From Prosthecobacter sp. (lineage in GTDB: Bacteria > Verrucomicrobiota > Verrucomicrobiia > Verrucomicrobiales > Verrucomicrobiaceae): 64,000 nucleotides of DNA. The position numbers and the translations under genes were made by a program. Each line of letters starts with the position of its first letter. The stretch's first letter is position 1. Positions 15,879 through 24,540 of the stretch are shown here, in pieces. The stretch spans positions 1 to 64,000 of the forward strand of contig JAIPJY010000034.1 of assembly GCA_021733925.1 (NCBI GenBank), given 5' to 3'. A model generated the notes under the pieces. The model made no database searches. It saw only the letters and a list, made by a program, of their open reading frames with translations, and had not been told where the DNA came from.

Positions 15879-16454
15879 ATGGAAGCTGCCTTTGACTGGA
15901 AACAAACCTTTAACCAACTCGCCCCGCAGTTGGTGATGTACGCGCGTCAACTCGTCGACTCCAAAGCCGACGCTGAAGACGTGGTGCAGCAGGCTTTTGT
16001 ACGCTGGTGGCGGCGCTTTCCTGAGGGGGACGCCGCCCATATTCCCCTGCTTTACGCCGCCGTCCGCACCATTGCCCTGGATCAGCGCCGCTCCGACCAC
16101 CGCCGGATGAACCGTGAGGCGAAGTCCGACATCGCCGTGGCAGGTGAAAACGCGCCCGCCTTTGACCCCAGACCCGAACAGAAAGAGACCGCCGCCATCG
16201 TCGAGAAAGCCCTGCAGGCCCTTCCCGAAGATCAGCGCGAAGTCGTCACACTCAAGCTCTGGGGGGATCTCACCTTCAATGAAATCGCTGCCATGACCGG
16301 CGGCTCGATCAACACCATCGCTGGCCGCTACCGCTACGCCCTGCAGGCGCTGCAAAAGAAGCTAGGCCACCTGCGCGCCGATCTCCTCGGCGAATCCACA
16401 TCTCCCGCCATCAACATCCTACCCTTCACTTCTCCCAGAGAGGCACTCTCATGA
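15879..16454 (+). CDS. ECF-like RNA polymerase sigma-70 factor
   Basis: A 191-residue sigma factor containing only regions 2 and 4. Region 2 includes QLVDSKADAEDVVQQAFVRWWRR near residues 24-46 (the DAEDVVQQ core) and YAAVRTIALDQRR. Region 4 has ALQALPEDQREVVTLKLWGDLTFNEIAAMTGGSINTIAGRYRYAL near 113-157, a typical helix-turn-helix that recognises the -35 box. It would direct polymerase to a small envelope- or stress-related regulon. The next gene, an anti-sigma-like membrane protein, overlaps it by ATGA (16451-16454), so the two are translationally coupled. A candidate self-recognised promoter lies upstream. Confidence 0.88.
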   Translation: MEAAFDWKQTFNQLAPQLVMYARQLVDSKADAEDVVQQAFVRWWRRFPEGDAAHIPLLYAAVRTIALDQRRSDHRRMNREAKSDIAVAGENAPAFDPRPEQKETAAIVEKALQALPEDQREVVTLKLWGDLTFNEIAAMTGGSINTIAGRYRYALQALQKKLGHLRADLLGESTSPAINILPFTSPREALS

Positions 16455-16912
16455 ACAACGACCTGAACGACACCCAACTCGAAAATCTGCTGCGGGGCCT
16501 CCCTCCGGCAGCAGCCTCCCATAGCCTGGTGCAACGAGTCGATGAAGAGCTGAAGCTCGACATGAGCTGGCTGAGCACCAGCCGCCGCAAACCTCAGCGC
16601 CAGCCGCGCTGGCTCATGTCAGCAGGCTGGGCCGCCATGGGTGCCGCCGCTGCCATCGCCGTGATGAGCTATCTGCCGCAGCAGACGAGCCCTCAGGGAC
16701 TCGCCGCCACCACGCAGCCTGCCTCCACCATTCATGAGTGGGACGGCGAGCAAGAAAGCGGCATTCACCACGGCCGCAGCCATGTGGCCGAGGCGCGCGC
16801 TCTCGTCGTCTCCCGCGAGCTCGGGACGTGGGTTGACCCCCGCTACGGCGCGCAGCTGACCATGCATATTCCCAGCGGGCAGAATCTCTTGACGCCCGTT
16901 TCCTATAAGTGA
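16451..16912 (+). CDS. Putative membrane anti-sigma factor
   Basis: The product has 153 residues. A cytoplasmic N-terminus of about 55 residues begins NNDLNDTQLENLLRGLPPAA. One membrane helix follows near 57-73 (AGWAAMGAAAAIAVMSYL), then a periplasmic tail of about 80 residues. Position (ATGA overlap with an ECF sigma gene) and topology fit an anti-sigma factor that holds the sigma at the membrane. It lacks a recognisable zinc HxxxCxxC motif, so it is not a classical ZAS-type protein. The call rests mainly on context. Confidence 0.6.
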   Translation: MNNDLNDTQLENLLRGLPPAAASHSLVQRVDEELKLDMSWLSTSRRKPQRQPRWLMSAGWAAMGAAAAIAVMSYLPQQTSPQGLAATTQPASTIHEWDGEQESGIHHGRSHVAEARALVVSRELGTWVDPRYGAQLTMHIPSGQNLLTPVSYK

Positions 16913-16949
16913 TCGAGGCCCTGACCACGGTCAGTTCCCCTTCCCAACC

Positions 16950-18038
16950 ATGAAGCTCCCTCACACACTTCTCATCGCCTGCCTCGGCGCTGCACCGTTG
17001 TGTGCCCAGCAGGTGGAGCCGAAAACCGAAGCCCAAATTCCAGCCGCCAACGGCGAGGTGAAAACCGACAGGCAACCCTCGACCGCTCTACCCGATCACC
17101 GCCATTCAAATGTCCTGCCACAGCCGGAACAGAAGCTCGTGGCCTACATCGGCGTTCTCACGCGGGAAGTGCCGCCGGAACTCCGTGCGCAGTTCTCCCT
17201 GGCGAAAGGCTTTGGCCTGCTGGTTGAAGAAGTGATCCCCGACTCTCCCGCCAAGTCGGCCGGATTGAAAGTGTACGATGTGCTGGTGAAGTTCGAAGAT
17301 CAGCAGCTCGTGAACTTGGAGCAGCTCATGGCCTTGGTGCGGGCGAAAAAGGTGGGGGACGTGGTGCAGCTGGCCGTCATCACCGGCGGCAAGGAAACCC
17401 AGGTGGCCGTCACGCTGGGCGGGCACCATTTTGAGGCCGAAGAACATCCGCAGCATCGCGGCTTCCAGCATCAAGCCCACGCCATGCAGGAGCACATGGA
17501 ACGCCTTCAGCACATGCAGCGTGAAATGCGCGAGTATCAAGAGCGCATTCAGCAGTGGTCCAAAGGCGGCAGCAACGGCCCCATGCCGCAAGCCCCCGGA
17601 CTCAGACTTCCCGGTCACGGTGAGGAGCCCCCCCATGGTGAAGGCCACCACCGACATGGGCACAAGCCGCAAACCGGCATCTCCATTCCACCCGGGACCG
17701 ATGTGGAGCGTTTCAAGCTTTCCCAATCCACCGCCAACGTGACCCGGCGTGACGCTTCCGGTGAATACACCTTCAAGAACGAAAACGGCAAAAAGACCTT
17801 CATCGCCCATCCGACCAACGGTCAGGAACAGTCCTGGCCCATCAACACGGACGCTGAACGTCAGGCTTTGCCGGAGCCAATGCGCGACAAGCTCCGCCAG
17901 CTGGATGGCGCGGGCAGTGGTATCCACATCGAAATCAAGCCCGGCCCGGACGGGAATGCGCCAGGCAATCCTGCGCACAAGGGAAATGAAAACGCCCGCG
18001 CACTGCCTTCGATCAAAGCCCGGCCGACTTCGGCGTAG
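16950..18038 (+). CDS. Secreted PDZ-domain protein
   Basis: A 362-residue exported protein with a signal peptide (MKLPHTLLIACLGAAPLCAQ). A PDZ domain spans about residues 64-150: AYIGVLTREVPPELRAQFSL, GLLVEEVIPDSPAKSAGLKVYDVLVKFE, ALVRAKKVGDVVQLAVITGGK. Then comes a His/Met/Gln-rich helical segment (HQAHAMQEHMERLQHMQREM, 175-205), possibly metal binding or coiled coil, and a low-complexity C-terminus. It lacks the HtrA protease domain, so it is likely a substrate- or peptide-binding partner in the envelope. It follows the sigma/anti-sigma pair by 37 bases and probably belongs to the same operon, perhaps sensing envelope stress for the anti-sigma protein. Confidence 0.8.
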   Translation: MKLPHTLLIACLGAAPLCAQQVEPKTEAQIPAANGEVKTDRQPSTALPDHRHSNVLPQPEQKLVAYIGVLTREVPPELRAQFSLAKGFGLLVEEVIPDSPAKSAGLKVYDVLVKFEDQQLVNLEQLMALVRAKKVGDVVQLAVITGGKETQVAVTLGGHHFEAEEHPQHRGFQHQAHAMQEHMERLQHMQREMREYQERIQQWSKGGSNGPMPQAPGLRLPGHGEEPPHGEGHHRHGHKPQTGISIPPGTDVERFKLSQSTANVTRRDASGEYTFKNENGKKTFIAHPTNGQEQSWPINTDAERQALPEPMRDKLRQLDGAGSGIHIEIKPGPDGNAPGNPAHKGNENARALPSIKARPTSA

Positions 18039-18044
18039 GGCTTG

Positions 18045-18069
18045 GTTTAAGGTTTAAAGTTTCAAGTTG
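18045..18069. repeat. TTTAAAGTTTCAAG repeat piece
   Basis: GGTTTAAGGTTTAAAGTTTC plus AAGTT matches the left and (inverted) right parts of the longer inverted repeat at 43773-43870. Confidence 0.5.
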
Positions 18070-18171
18070 CTGCGCCTCCGCGACAGCGTTTTGGACTGCT
18101 CCAGTCCTCTGGAGCTTTCCGCAGGCTCAAGCGTGTCGTATTTTTCAGGCTGCGGGCCATGCGCCGCGTTT

Positions 18172-18357
18172 TTGGAGTGCGGCTGCGCAACCCTGAAAGG
18201 GTGAAGCTGCCGCTTTCGCGCGTCTCGTGGCAGGCATGAGGTGACCGGCTGGCAAAGAACCACCGCCTGCCGCTTTCGGATATTTCCTGGCACGCGCATG
18301 CTGACCGGCCTGCGAAAGAGGTGGCTCCGATCGCTGCGCGACCGCAGTCCATTGGTC
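18172..18357 (-). repeat. Dispersed repeat, TGGACTGCGGTCGCG family, copy 2
   Basis: It begins TTTGGAGTGCGGCTGCGCAA CCCTGAAAGGGTGAAGCTGC, nearly identical to 14549-14610, and ends CGCTGCGCGACCGCAGTCCA. The middle differs from copy 1, so the ends are better conserved than the interior. Confidence 0.7.
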
Positions 18358-18389
18358 CCATGGCTCAATCTGCCTTGCATCATGAGCAC

Positions 18390-18422
18390 AAAAAACGGCG
18401 ATAGCTCACCGAGCCATCGCCG
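18390..18422 (-). terminator. Rho-independent terminator of the glutathione peroxidase gene
   Basis: Read on the minus strand, CGGCGATGGCTC pairs with GAGCTATCGCCG (one mismatch) across a 3-base loop and is followed by TTTTTT (18395-18390). It starts 37 bases past the stop codon of the minus-strand gene. Confidence 0.8.
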
Positions 18423-18458
18423 CTTTGTTAAATTGAACCGCGTGACGGTTCCGATCAC

Positions 18459-19010
18459 TTACTTCGCCGCCAGCGCTTCCTTGATCGCGCTGGTCACTTC
18501 CGGGGAATCCGGCTGGACCTTGGGCTCAAAGCGCTTGAGGATCTTGCCGTCCTTGCCCACGAGGAACTTGCCGAAATTCCACTTCACATCGCCTGGAAAC
18601 GGAGAAGTCGGGCCGCTGAGCACCTGGTACAGTTCACTCTTGTTAGCACCCTTCACCGCCACCTTGTCGAACATCGGGAAGGTCACCTTGTACTTGGACG
18701 AGCAGAACTCTTTGATCTGCTCATTGGTGCCGGGCTCCTGGCCGCCGAAGTCGTTGCAGGGAAAGCCGAGCACTGCCAGACCGTCCTTCTGGAATTCCTG
18801 GTTCAGCGCTTCGAGCTGCTTGTACTGCGGCGTGTTGCCGCACTTCGAGGCGACGTTCACAATCAAGAGCACCTTGCCCTGGTAGGCCTTCAACGAGGTG
18901 TCTTTCCCGTCGATGTCCTTCAGCGGGACATCGTAAACGGATTTGGGAGCCTCAGCCGCGCTGAGAGCAACGGCGAGAAGGAGTGAGGAAGCAAGGGTAA
19001 GCAGTTTCAT
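18459..19010 (-). CDS. Exported glutathione peroxidase (Cys type)
   Basis: The 183-residue thiol peroxidase of the GPx family reduces hydroperoxides using thioredoxin or glutathione. The catalytic tetrad is visible: Cys57 in NVASKCGNTPQY, Gln91 in FPCNDFGGQEPG, and Trp144-Asn145 in VKWNFGKFLV. The active residue is Cys, not selenocysteine. An additional Cys85 in FPCNDF could act in catalysis as a resolving residue in non-vertebrate-type enzymes. Residues 1-19 form a signal peptide (LLTLASSLLLAVALSAAEA), so it acts in the periplasm. The ATG at 19010 gives that signal peptide; a longer start adds only ten residues. Confidence 0.92.
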   Translation of the reverse strand: MKLLTLASSLLLAVALSAAEAPKSVYDVPLKDIDGKDTSLKAYQGKVLLIVNVASKCGNTPQYKQLEALNQEFQKDGLAVLGFPCNDFGGQEPGTNEQIKEFCSSKYKVTFPMFDKVAVKGANKSELYQVLSGPTSPFPGDVKWNFGKFLVGKDGKILKRFEPKVQPDSPEVTSAIKEALAAK

Positions 19011-19095
19011 GGGACGGAACCAACGCCGCGGCATGCGCAAGTGTTGCGAGAATCAGCATCTTGGAGCGAGGAACCCAGTCCTCTCACTCTTCTTC

Positions 19096-20811
19096 CTATT
19101 GCGCGGGCGGCGGCACGACTTTCAGCCGCATGAAGCGTCTGCCGGTGCTGCCGGCGGGCACCGAGGCTTTCACCTGCTGCTTTATGCCGTCGTCGGAGAG
19201 AATGACTTCACTGACGCCTGTGCTGCTCCACTGAGCGGGATTCAGGCTGTCGTTCCATTCGACAAAGAACGTAGTGCCGGAGTTCAGGGCGTCCAGGCTG
19301 CGTAAGTAGAGATACTCAAGACTGCTGCCGTTCACGTTGGTGCTGGCAGTGGTCGAAGAGTTTTGGCTGGTGGTGGGGTCTTTCCCTGTCGCGAATTCAA
19401 GCAGGTTCGGCACGCCATCGCCGTCGGGGTCAGCATTGTCCGCCGCCACGTCGGCCCCTTGGGTGGTCCCAAAGAAGGTCTGCCGCCAGTTTTGCAGCAC
19501 GGTGGGCGTTTTGAAGGTGGCTGGCGTCGAAAGGGTGGTGGCACCGGTGCTGTCCGTGGCATAGACACGATAGGTGTAAGACGTGTTGGCCGCGAGTCCG
19601 GCGGCTGTCAGGCTAAAGCTGCCGTTGGCAGTCGGATTGCCGGTATGAACGACCTTGACGACGCCGCTCCCACCCAGCGTGGGCGAACCATTGGCCGAGG
19701 TCAGGGAGTAGATGACGCCACGTTCCGAAATGCCCTGAGCGCCCACATTGCCAACGCCGAGCAGCGCCACTGCGGGGGCGGCAAAGCTCACGCTGGTGGG
19801 CGTGTTGCCGACTGGCACACTGCCAAGCGTGGTCACGTTGACGGATCCCGTGGCCTGCGTAGTACCCGTGCCGGTCAGGGTGAGCCCCGTGCTGCCGAGC
19901 GTCGTACCGCCGGTCACATTGGTGCTTCCCGTCACAGTCAGGCCGGAGGCACTGATGCCCGTGAGATTTAAAACCCCACCGCTGCTCAGGACAAGCGTGC
20001 CGGAGGTGGGGAGAGTCCCCAAGGAGCTGACCATGCTGGCAGCCGTGTTCGTGCCGCTGACATCGAGCGTTATAGCGCCCCCGTTTGCATTGCTCAAAAG
20101 CGATGTGCCCGAGTTGATCACCCCGGTGGAACCGAGCGAAAGCGTGCTGCCGCTGGTTCTCGTCAGCACAGTACTGGTGGGACCGCCAACCACGGTGATC
20201 ACGGAGCCCGAAGAGATCGCGGAGCCTAAGAAGATCGAAGAGTCGTAGGAGTTTATTGATCCGTAATCGATCAAGGTGCCGTAATTGGCCCAAGAACCGG
20301 AGCTGATCGTAACACCCGTGTAGAAATTGTTAGCGAAGTTCAGAGTAAGCGGATCAATCACCCCCAGTGTACCGCCCGTTCCCGTAAGGACCAATCCGGT
20401 TGTGGTGGTCGTGTTGGACCCGGCAAGGGTGCCGCCAACGGTGAGGGGATCAGTGAACACCAACGTATTGCTCGTCCCATTAACGATCGTTGTCGTGGCG
20501 GCCGTGCCGAAGTCTGAACCCGCATTCGACAGCGTCAGCGTGCCGCCACTCAGTGAGGTGGTGCCGTTGTAGGTGGTGGCTCCAGAAAGAGTCAGACTCG
20601 AATTATTGACCACGACCGTGGCACCGCTGCTGTTGATCTGGTTGGTCGCGCTTGCGCCACTGTTCGTGGGATCTGTCGTATCCGTCGTGGATGTTTGGGC
20701 GTGCCCCAAGGACACGGAGCCGATGAGCAGCAGCGCCCAAGCACCGAACAGGCGCAGAACCTTGCGGGGCTGATTCCGCAGGAGTGAAAAGGGTGTCAAT
20801 GCGTGGCTCAT
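19096..20811 (-). CDS. Large exported beta-helix-like repeat protein with type-3 repeat
   Basis: A 571-residue protein. A signal sequence (RLFGAWALLLIGSVSLGHAQ) ends near residue 38. A 300-residue Gly/Ser/Thr-rich region follows with autotransporter-passenger-like repeats (TTSLSGGTLTLSNAGSDFG, GGTLAGSNTTTTTGLVLTG). Next is a fibronectin-III-like part (GSFSLTAAGLAANTSYTYRVYATDSTGATT), then a thrombospondin type-3-like calcium motif (ADPDGDGVPNLLEFATGKDP) near residue 470 and a terminal beta-rich module. There is no C-terminal autotransporter barrel. Proteins with this layout are common extracellular or surface proteins in Verrucomicrobiota. I set the start at ATG 20811, just before the signal peptide. 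A small inverted repeat GATTAAG..CTTAATC lies just upstream (20820-20843). Confidence 0.8.
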   Translation of the reverse strand: MSHALTPFSLLRNQPRKVLRLFGAWALLLIGSVSLGHAQTSTTDTTDPTNSGASATNQINSSGATVVVNNSSLTLSGATTYNGTTSLSGGTLTLSNAGSDFGTAATTTIVNGTSNTLVFTDPLTVGGTLAGSNTTTTTGLVLTGTGGTLGVIDPLTLNFANNFYTGVTISSGSWANYGTLIDYGSINSYDSSIFLGSAISSGSVITVVGGPTSTVLTRTSGSTLSLGSTGVINSGTSLLSNANGGAITLDVSGTNTAASMVSSLGTLPTSGTLVLSSGGVLNLTGISASGLTVTGSTNVTGGTTLGSTGLTLTGTGTTQATGSVNVTTLGSVPVGNTPTSVSFAAPAVALLGVGNVGAQGISERGVIYSLTSANGSPTLGGSGVVKVVHTGNPTANGSFSLTAAGLAANTSYTYRVYATDSTGATTLSTPATFKTPTVLQNWRQTFFGTTQGADVAADNADPDGDGVPNLLEFATGKDPTTSQNSSTTASTNVNGSSLEYLYLRSLDALNSGTTFFVEWNDSLNPAQWSSTGVSEVILSDDGIKQQVKASVPAGSTGRRFMRLKVVPPPAQ

Positions 20812-20819
20812 GAAACCTT

Positions 20820-20843
20820 GATTAAGAGGTATTAACCTTAATC
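20820..20843. promoter_or_regulatory. Small palindrome upstream of the exported repeat protein
   Basis: GATTAAG (20820-20826) and CTTAATC are reverse complements around AGGTATTAAC, 9 bases ahead of the minus-strand start codon. It could be an operator or 5' UTR hairpin; no factor is assigned. Confidence 0.3.
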
Positions 20844-20905
20844 TTAGCGTCGTCCCGCAAAGGCAGGCAAGTCTTAAATGCGGGATAAATCGGGGACTAT
20901 TCCTC

Positions 20906-23077
20906 TCACCTGCCCAGCACCAGCGTCGCCAACGGCGGCAGATCGACGACGATGCTCCAGGGCTGGCCCTGCCAGGGAACCAACTGGGCTTGGAAGCCTG
21001 CACCGGCGCTGACTCCTGATCCGGCGTAGTTCGGGGCGTCGCTGTTGAGGAGTTCGCGGTAACTGCCGGCTTCAGCAACGCCGACGCGGTAGCCTGGGCG
21101 GGTCACCGGGGTGGCATTGACGAGTACGGTCACCTTGTCGCCGTCGGATGCGGAACGGACGAAGGCGAAGATGCTGTTGTCGGCATCGTTGGCATCCAGC
21201 CAGTAGAAGCCTCCGGGCTCGTGATCCTTCGCGTAGAGCGCAGGACGGCTGGTGTAGAGGTGATTGAGGGCTTTGACGAGCTTTTGCAGGCCGCTGTGCT
21301 CTTCGCCAAGGAAGAGATGCCAGTCGAGGCTGCTGTCATGCCGCCACTCGTTCCACTGGCCGAATTCGCAGCCCATGAAGAGAAGCTTTTTGCCGGGATG
21401 CATCCACATCCAGGAGAGGAACATGCGGAGGTTGGCAAATTTCTGCCAGCGGTCTCCGGGCATCTTGTTGATGAGGGAACCCTTGCCGTGGACGACTTCA
21501 TCGTGGCTGAGCACGAGGACGAAGTTCTCATCAAAGGCGTAGATCATGGCGAAGGTGGCCTCGCCATGGTGGTACTTCCGATGCACCGGATCCTCGGCCA
21601 TGTAGTGCAGGCTGTCGTTCATCCAGCCCATGTTCCATTTGAAGCCGAAACCAAGTCCGCCGCCGCTGACCGGCTTGGAGACGCCGGGCCATGCGGTGCT
21701 TTCTTCGGCGATGATGGTGGTGCCGGGATGCTTGGCGTAGCAGACGGAGTTCAGCTCGCGCATGAAAGCGATGGCCTCCAGGTTCTCGCGGCCACCGAGA
21801 TGGTTGGGAATCCACTCACCAGCGTTGCGTGAATAATCAAGGTAAAGCATTGATGCTACTGCATCTACGCGCAGTCCATCGATATGGAACTGCTCCAGCC
21901 AGTAGAGGGCATTGGAGATGAGAAAGTTCTTCACCTCATGGCGGCCGTAGTTGAAGATCAGTGTGCCCCAGTCCTGATGCTCGCCGAGACGTGGGTCCGC
22001 ATGCTCATAGAGGGCGGTGCCGTCGAACTTGGCGAGGCCGTGGGAGTCTTTAGGGAAGTGTCCGGGCACCCAGTCAAGGATGACGCCGATGCCGGCCTGA
22101 TGGCAGCGATCCACGAATTCGCGGAACTCGTCGGGATTTCCAAATCGGCTCGTTGGCGCAAAGTAGCCGGTGACCTGATAGCCCCAGGAGCCGTCAAACG
22201 GATGCTCGGCGATGCCCATGATCTCGATGTGCGTGAACCCGAGGTCTTTGACATAGGGGATGAGGTCATCCGCGAGTTCCTTGTAGGACAGCCAGCGGTT
22301 GCCCTCCGCTTCCTTGCGCTTCCAGGAGCCGAGGTGGACCTCGTAGGCGCTCATCGGGGAGTGGTAGAGATCGCACTTGGCACGCACCTGCATCCATTCA
22401 TTGTCAGACCAGCGGTAGCGCTCCATGTTGAACACAAGGCTGGAGGTCTGCGTGCCATGCTGGGCAAAGACGGCGTAAGGATCACTCTTCAGGCACATTT
22501 GGCCATGGGCATCCACCACCTCAAACTTGTAGTGCGTCAGCTCGGTGATGCCGGGGATGAAGATCTCCCAGATGCCCGCTTCAATGCGGTTGCGCATCAC
22601 GTTCACTCGGCCATCCCAGTGGTTCCAGTCTCCCACCACGGAGACCCGCTGGGCATTGGGGGCCCACACGGCAAACTGACAGCCGGCGATGCCATGCACC
22701 GTTTTCAGTCGTGCGCCAAGCACCTCCCACAGGCGCTGATGGGTGCCTTCGCGGAAAAAGTACATGTCCTGATCTCCGAGCTGTAGGCCAAAGGAGTAGG
22801 GATCGCTGTTGCGGGTGGTCTCGCCTTCAAACGGGGTCACTTCGAGTTCGTAGAGTCCTTGGGGAGTGATGGCTTCAAAGAAACCGTCCTTGTGCAGCTT
22901 TTTTGCCACCACGCGCTCTGAGCCAACGATGACCGCCACTTCCTTGGCGTAGGGCTGAACGGTGCGCACCACCTGCTTCCCTGCCCCGGCCTCATGCGCC
23001 CCGAGGAAGGCGAACACATTTTGATGTCGTGCAGCCAGCACGGCTTCGATCTCGGCTTTGTGGGAGTATTGACTCAT
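20906..23077 (-). CDS. glgB: 1,4-alpha-glucan (glycogen) branching enzyme
   Basis: The 723-residue GH13 enzyme introduces alpha-1,6 branches into glycogen. N-terminal carbohydrate-binding modules contain FAVWAPNAQRVSVVGDWNHWDG. The catalytic barrel carries FTHIEIMGIAEHPFDGSWGYQVTGYFAPTSRFG, the nucleophile region IDGLRVDAVASMLYLDYSR, the acid region TIIAEESTAWPGVS and the transition-state region VLSHDEVVHGKGSL. Length is normal for bacterial GlgB. The preceding glycosyltransferase gene ends at 23087, so the two are tightly linked; a GTG at 23086 is an alternative start, but the ATG at 23077 fits the family better. No other glycogen gene is in the window. Confidence 0.96.
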   Translation of the reverse strand: MSQYSHKAEIEAVLAARHQNVFAFLGAHEAGAGKQVVRTVQPYAKEVAVIVGSERVVAKKLHKDGFFEAITPQGLYELEVTPFEGETTRNSDPYSFGLQLGDQDMYFFREGTHQRLWEVLGARLKTVHGIAGCQFAVWAPNAQRVSVVGDWNHWDGRVNVMRNRIEAGIWEIFIPGITELTHYKFEVVDAHGQMCLKSDPYAVFAQHGTQTSSLVFNMERYRWSDNEWMQVRAKCDLYHSPMSAYEVHLGSWKRKEAEGNRWLSYKELADDLIPYVKDLGFTHIEIMGIAEHPFDGSWGYQVTGYFAPTSRFGNPDEFREFVDRCHQAGIGVILDWVPGHFPKDSHGLAKFDGTALYEHADPRLGEHQDWGTLIFNYGRHEVKNFLISNALYWLEQFHIDGLRVDAVASMLYLDYSRNAGEWIPNHLGGRENLEAIAFMRELNSVCYAKHPGTTIIAEESTAWPGVSKPVSGGGLGFGFKWNMGWMNDSLHYMAEDPVHRKYHHGEATFAMIYAFDENFVLVLSHDEVVHGKGSLINKMPGDRWQKFANLRMFLSWMWMHPGKKLLFMGCEFGQWNEWRHDSSLDWHLFLGEEHSGLQKLVKALNHLYTSRPALYAKDHEPGGFYWLDANDADNSIFAFVRSASDGDKVTVLVNATPVTRPGYRVGVAEAGSYRELLNSDAPNYAGSGVSAGAGFQAQLVPWQGQPWSIVVDLPPLATLVLGR

Positions 23078-23086
23078 CAAAGTCAC

Positions 23087-24067
23087 TCATGGAGCCTTTC
23101 GACCAGAAAGCAACGGCTCTAGCATCTCCTGGACGATTCGGGACCATGCCAGTCGCGCCATCATATGCCGCTGCGACTGCCGCGTCCGCACGGCAGAATC
23201 ATTTTTGATCTTGCGTGCGAGGGCCTTGGGTGAGGCTGTGAGTTTGAAAAATGTAGCCCCCACCGCCACCTCGCGATGTGCCGGAATGCAGGAGCAGAAT
23301 ACAGGTACGCCGTGTAGCGCGCCTTCGATCAAAGGCAGGCCATAGCCTTCCTGCGTGCTGGGCAGAAACAGCAGATCCGCCATGTGGTAGAGGCTGCGCA
23401 CGTCATTGTCGGTCAAAGCGGCTTTTTCTCCCAGCCAGCGCACCCGTTTGTCCACGCCAAGTTCCTTGGCCAGCTGCTTCAATTCACGGAAGTACTTCGC
23501 ACCATCGCTCTGATGCGGGTCGGGGGCCGCCGTGACGATGTAGAGCGCCTCGGGCAGCTCTGCGATGAGCCGCAGGCCGAACTCGATGTTCTTCCGCCGC
23601 ACGAAGCGCGTGGGCTGCAGCAGCACGAGGCCCTCGTTTTCGAGTTTCAGGTCACGCACACGCTCGGTGAGGCCCAGAACGGCAGCTGAATCGCAGCCAT
23701 TCGGAATGACGTGGATCGGCTCCTCCGTCACCAGCGAGTAGTCCTGACACCGAAACTCTGAAACCGCCACATGGACGGCCTCCGGCACCTGAGACCACCA
23801 GCGCACGTCATGCACCCAGTTGATCCAGCGGATGTCGGGGCGGGAGCGTGTGAGTGCGATGAGCTTCTTCGTCCAAGCCAGGTCGAAGGGCATGGTGAAG
23901 ACATTGTGAACGATGACGGCGTCCCAGGACGCCATGTGCCATTCAGCCCGGGTCAGGACTTCCACCTCATGCCCCAGGAGGCGCAGCGCAGCGGCCTGCT
24001 CGCCAATGACACGTTCCACGCCACCGATGACGGGAGGTTTTGAGTAATGAAGAATGGCGATCAGCAT
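23087..24067 (-). CDS. Glycosyltransferase, GT4/GT1 family
   Basis: A 326-residue GT-B fold enzyme. The N-terminus has the glycine-rich acceptor-side motif HYSKPPVIGGVERVIGEQAAALRLLGHEVEVLT. The C-terminal half has the nucleotide-sugar binding region LLQPTRFVRRKNIEFGLRLI and LFLPSTQEGYGLPLIEGALHGVPV, with the E-x7-E element typical of GT4. The sugar donor and acceptor are unknown. It lies directly upstream of glgB on the same strand with no spacing, suggesting co-transcription and possibly a link to glycogen or surface-glycan metabolism. Confidence 0.88.
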   Translation of the reverse strand: MLIAILHYSKPPVIGGVERVIGEQAAALRLLGHEVEVLTRAEWHMASWDAVIVHNVFTMPFDLAWTKKLIALTRSRPDIRWINWVHDVRWWSQVPEAVHVAVSEFRCQDYSLVTEEPIHVIPNGCDSAAVLGLTERVRDLKLENEGLVLLQPTRFVRRKNIEFGLRLIAELPEALYIVTAAPDPHQSDGAKYFRELKQLAKELGVDKRVRWLGEKAALTDNDVRSLYHMADLLFLPSTQEGYGLPLIEGALHGVPVFCSCIPAHREVAVGATFFKLTASPKALARKIKNDSAVRTRQSQRHMMARLAWSRIVQEMLEPLLSGRKAP

Positions 24068-24540
24068 GAATGAGGGTGTAACCGGGATTCGTTATGGTAA
24101 TTATATAAGACTGTAAAACGAGTTCTATATTGGTCTGGTTAATTTATTTCATTGAGGCCGAAGCCGACATGCCAGCCGTCCAAAGTCGAAACCTCGAAAG
24201 GGAGTGCGTGGGAAAAGCTCCCTGAGAAACGGATGCCTCATCAAGATGTCTTGGTTCATGAGTTGTAGATGTGGGAAAAGAGCTGGCAGTCCATTCAGTG
24301 TGAGTAAGACAGCAGTCTGACCCAATGGCTCACTTTTTTATCAGCAATCTTAAATTTTAAGACCTCTGCTCCTGGTGGGGTATCTATTGGCTAAAAAAGG
24401 AGGTGGAACAACTTTGCAGCACTGATACCCAGCCCCCTCCAAAGACTGGTGGGAGCAGTGAAGGATGTCGACCAGCCTAGAAAATGATGTACGCATGATG
24501 CTTGACAGACCTCAGCATTTTAACCTATGACTTCAATGTC
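24068..24540. other. AT-richer intergenic region with a candidate promoter
   Basis: This 470-base gap separates divergent genes. The part near 24070-24150 is AT-rich and probably holds the promoter of the glycosyltransferase/glgB pair. TTGACA (24502-24507) and TATGAC (24526-24531), 18 bases apart, precede the downstream exported protein. No gene-like frame is seen. Confidence 0.5.
24502..24531 (+). promoter_or_regulatory. Candidate sigma-70 promoter very close to a start codon
   Basis: A consensus -35 TTGACA is followed after 18 bases by TATGAC (4/6 match to -10). The expected transcription start would be only a few bases before the ATG at 24541, implying a leaderless or nearly leaderless mRNA if real. 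Confidence 0.35.

Larger units (their letters stand above)
18039..18458. other. Intergenic region with two repeat families and a terminator
   Basis: After the PDZ gene there is a TTTAAGGTTTAAAGTTTCAA piece (18045-18069), then a copy of the TGGACTGCGG repeat family (18172-18357), and the glutathione peroxidase terminator (18390-18422). No gene is seen. Confidence 0.65.

Noticed and set aside
21884-22786. Long plus-strand frame opposite glgB
   Set aside because: It is the antisense shadow of a clear branching-enzyme gene in GC-rich DNA; the same applies to long frames opposite leuS (26516-27898), leuA (31729-33240) and purH (12800-14533).
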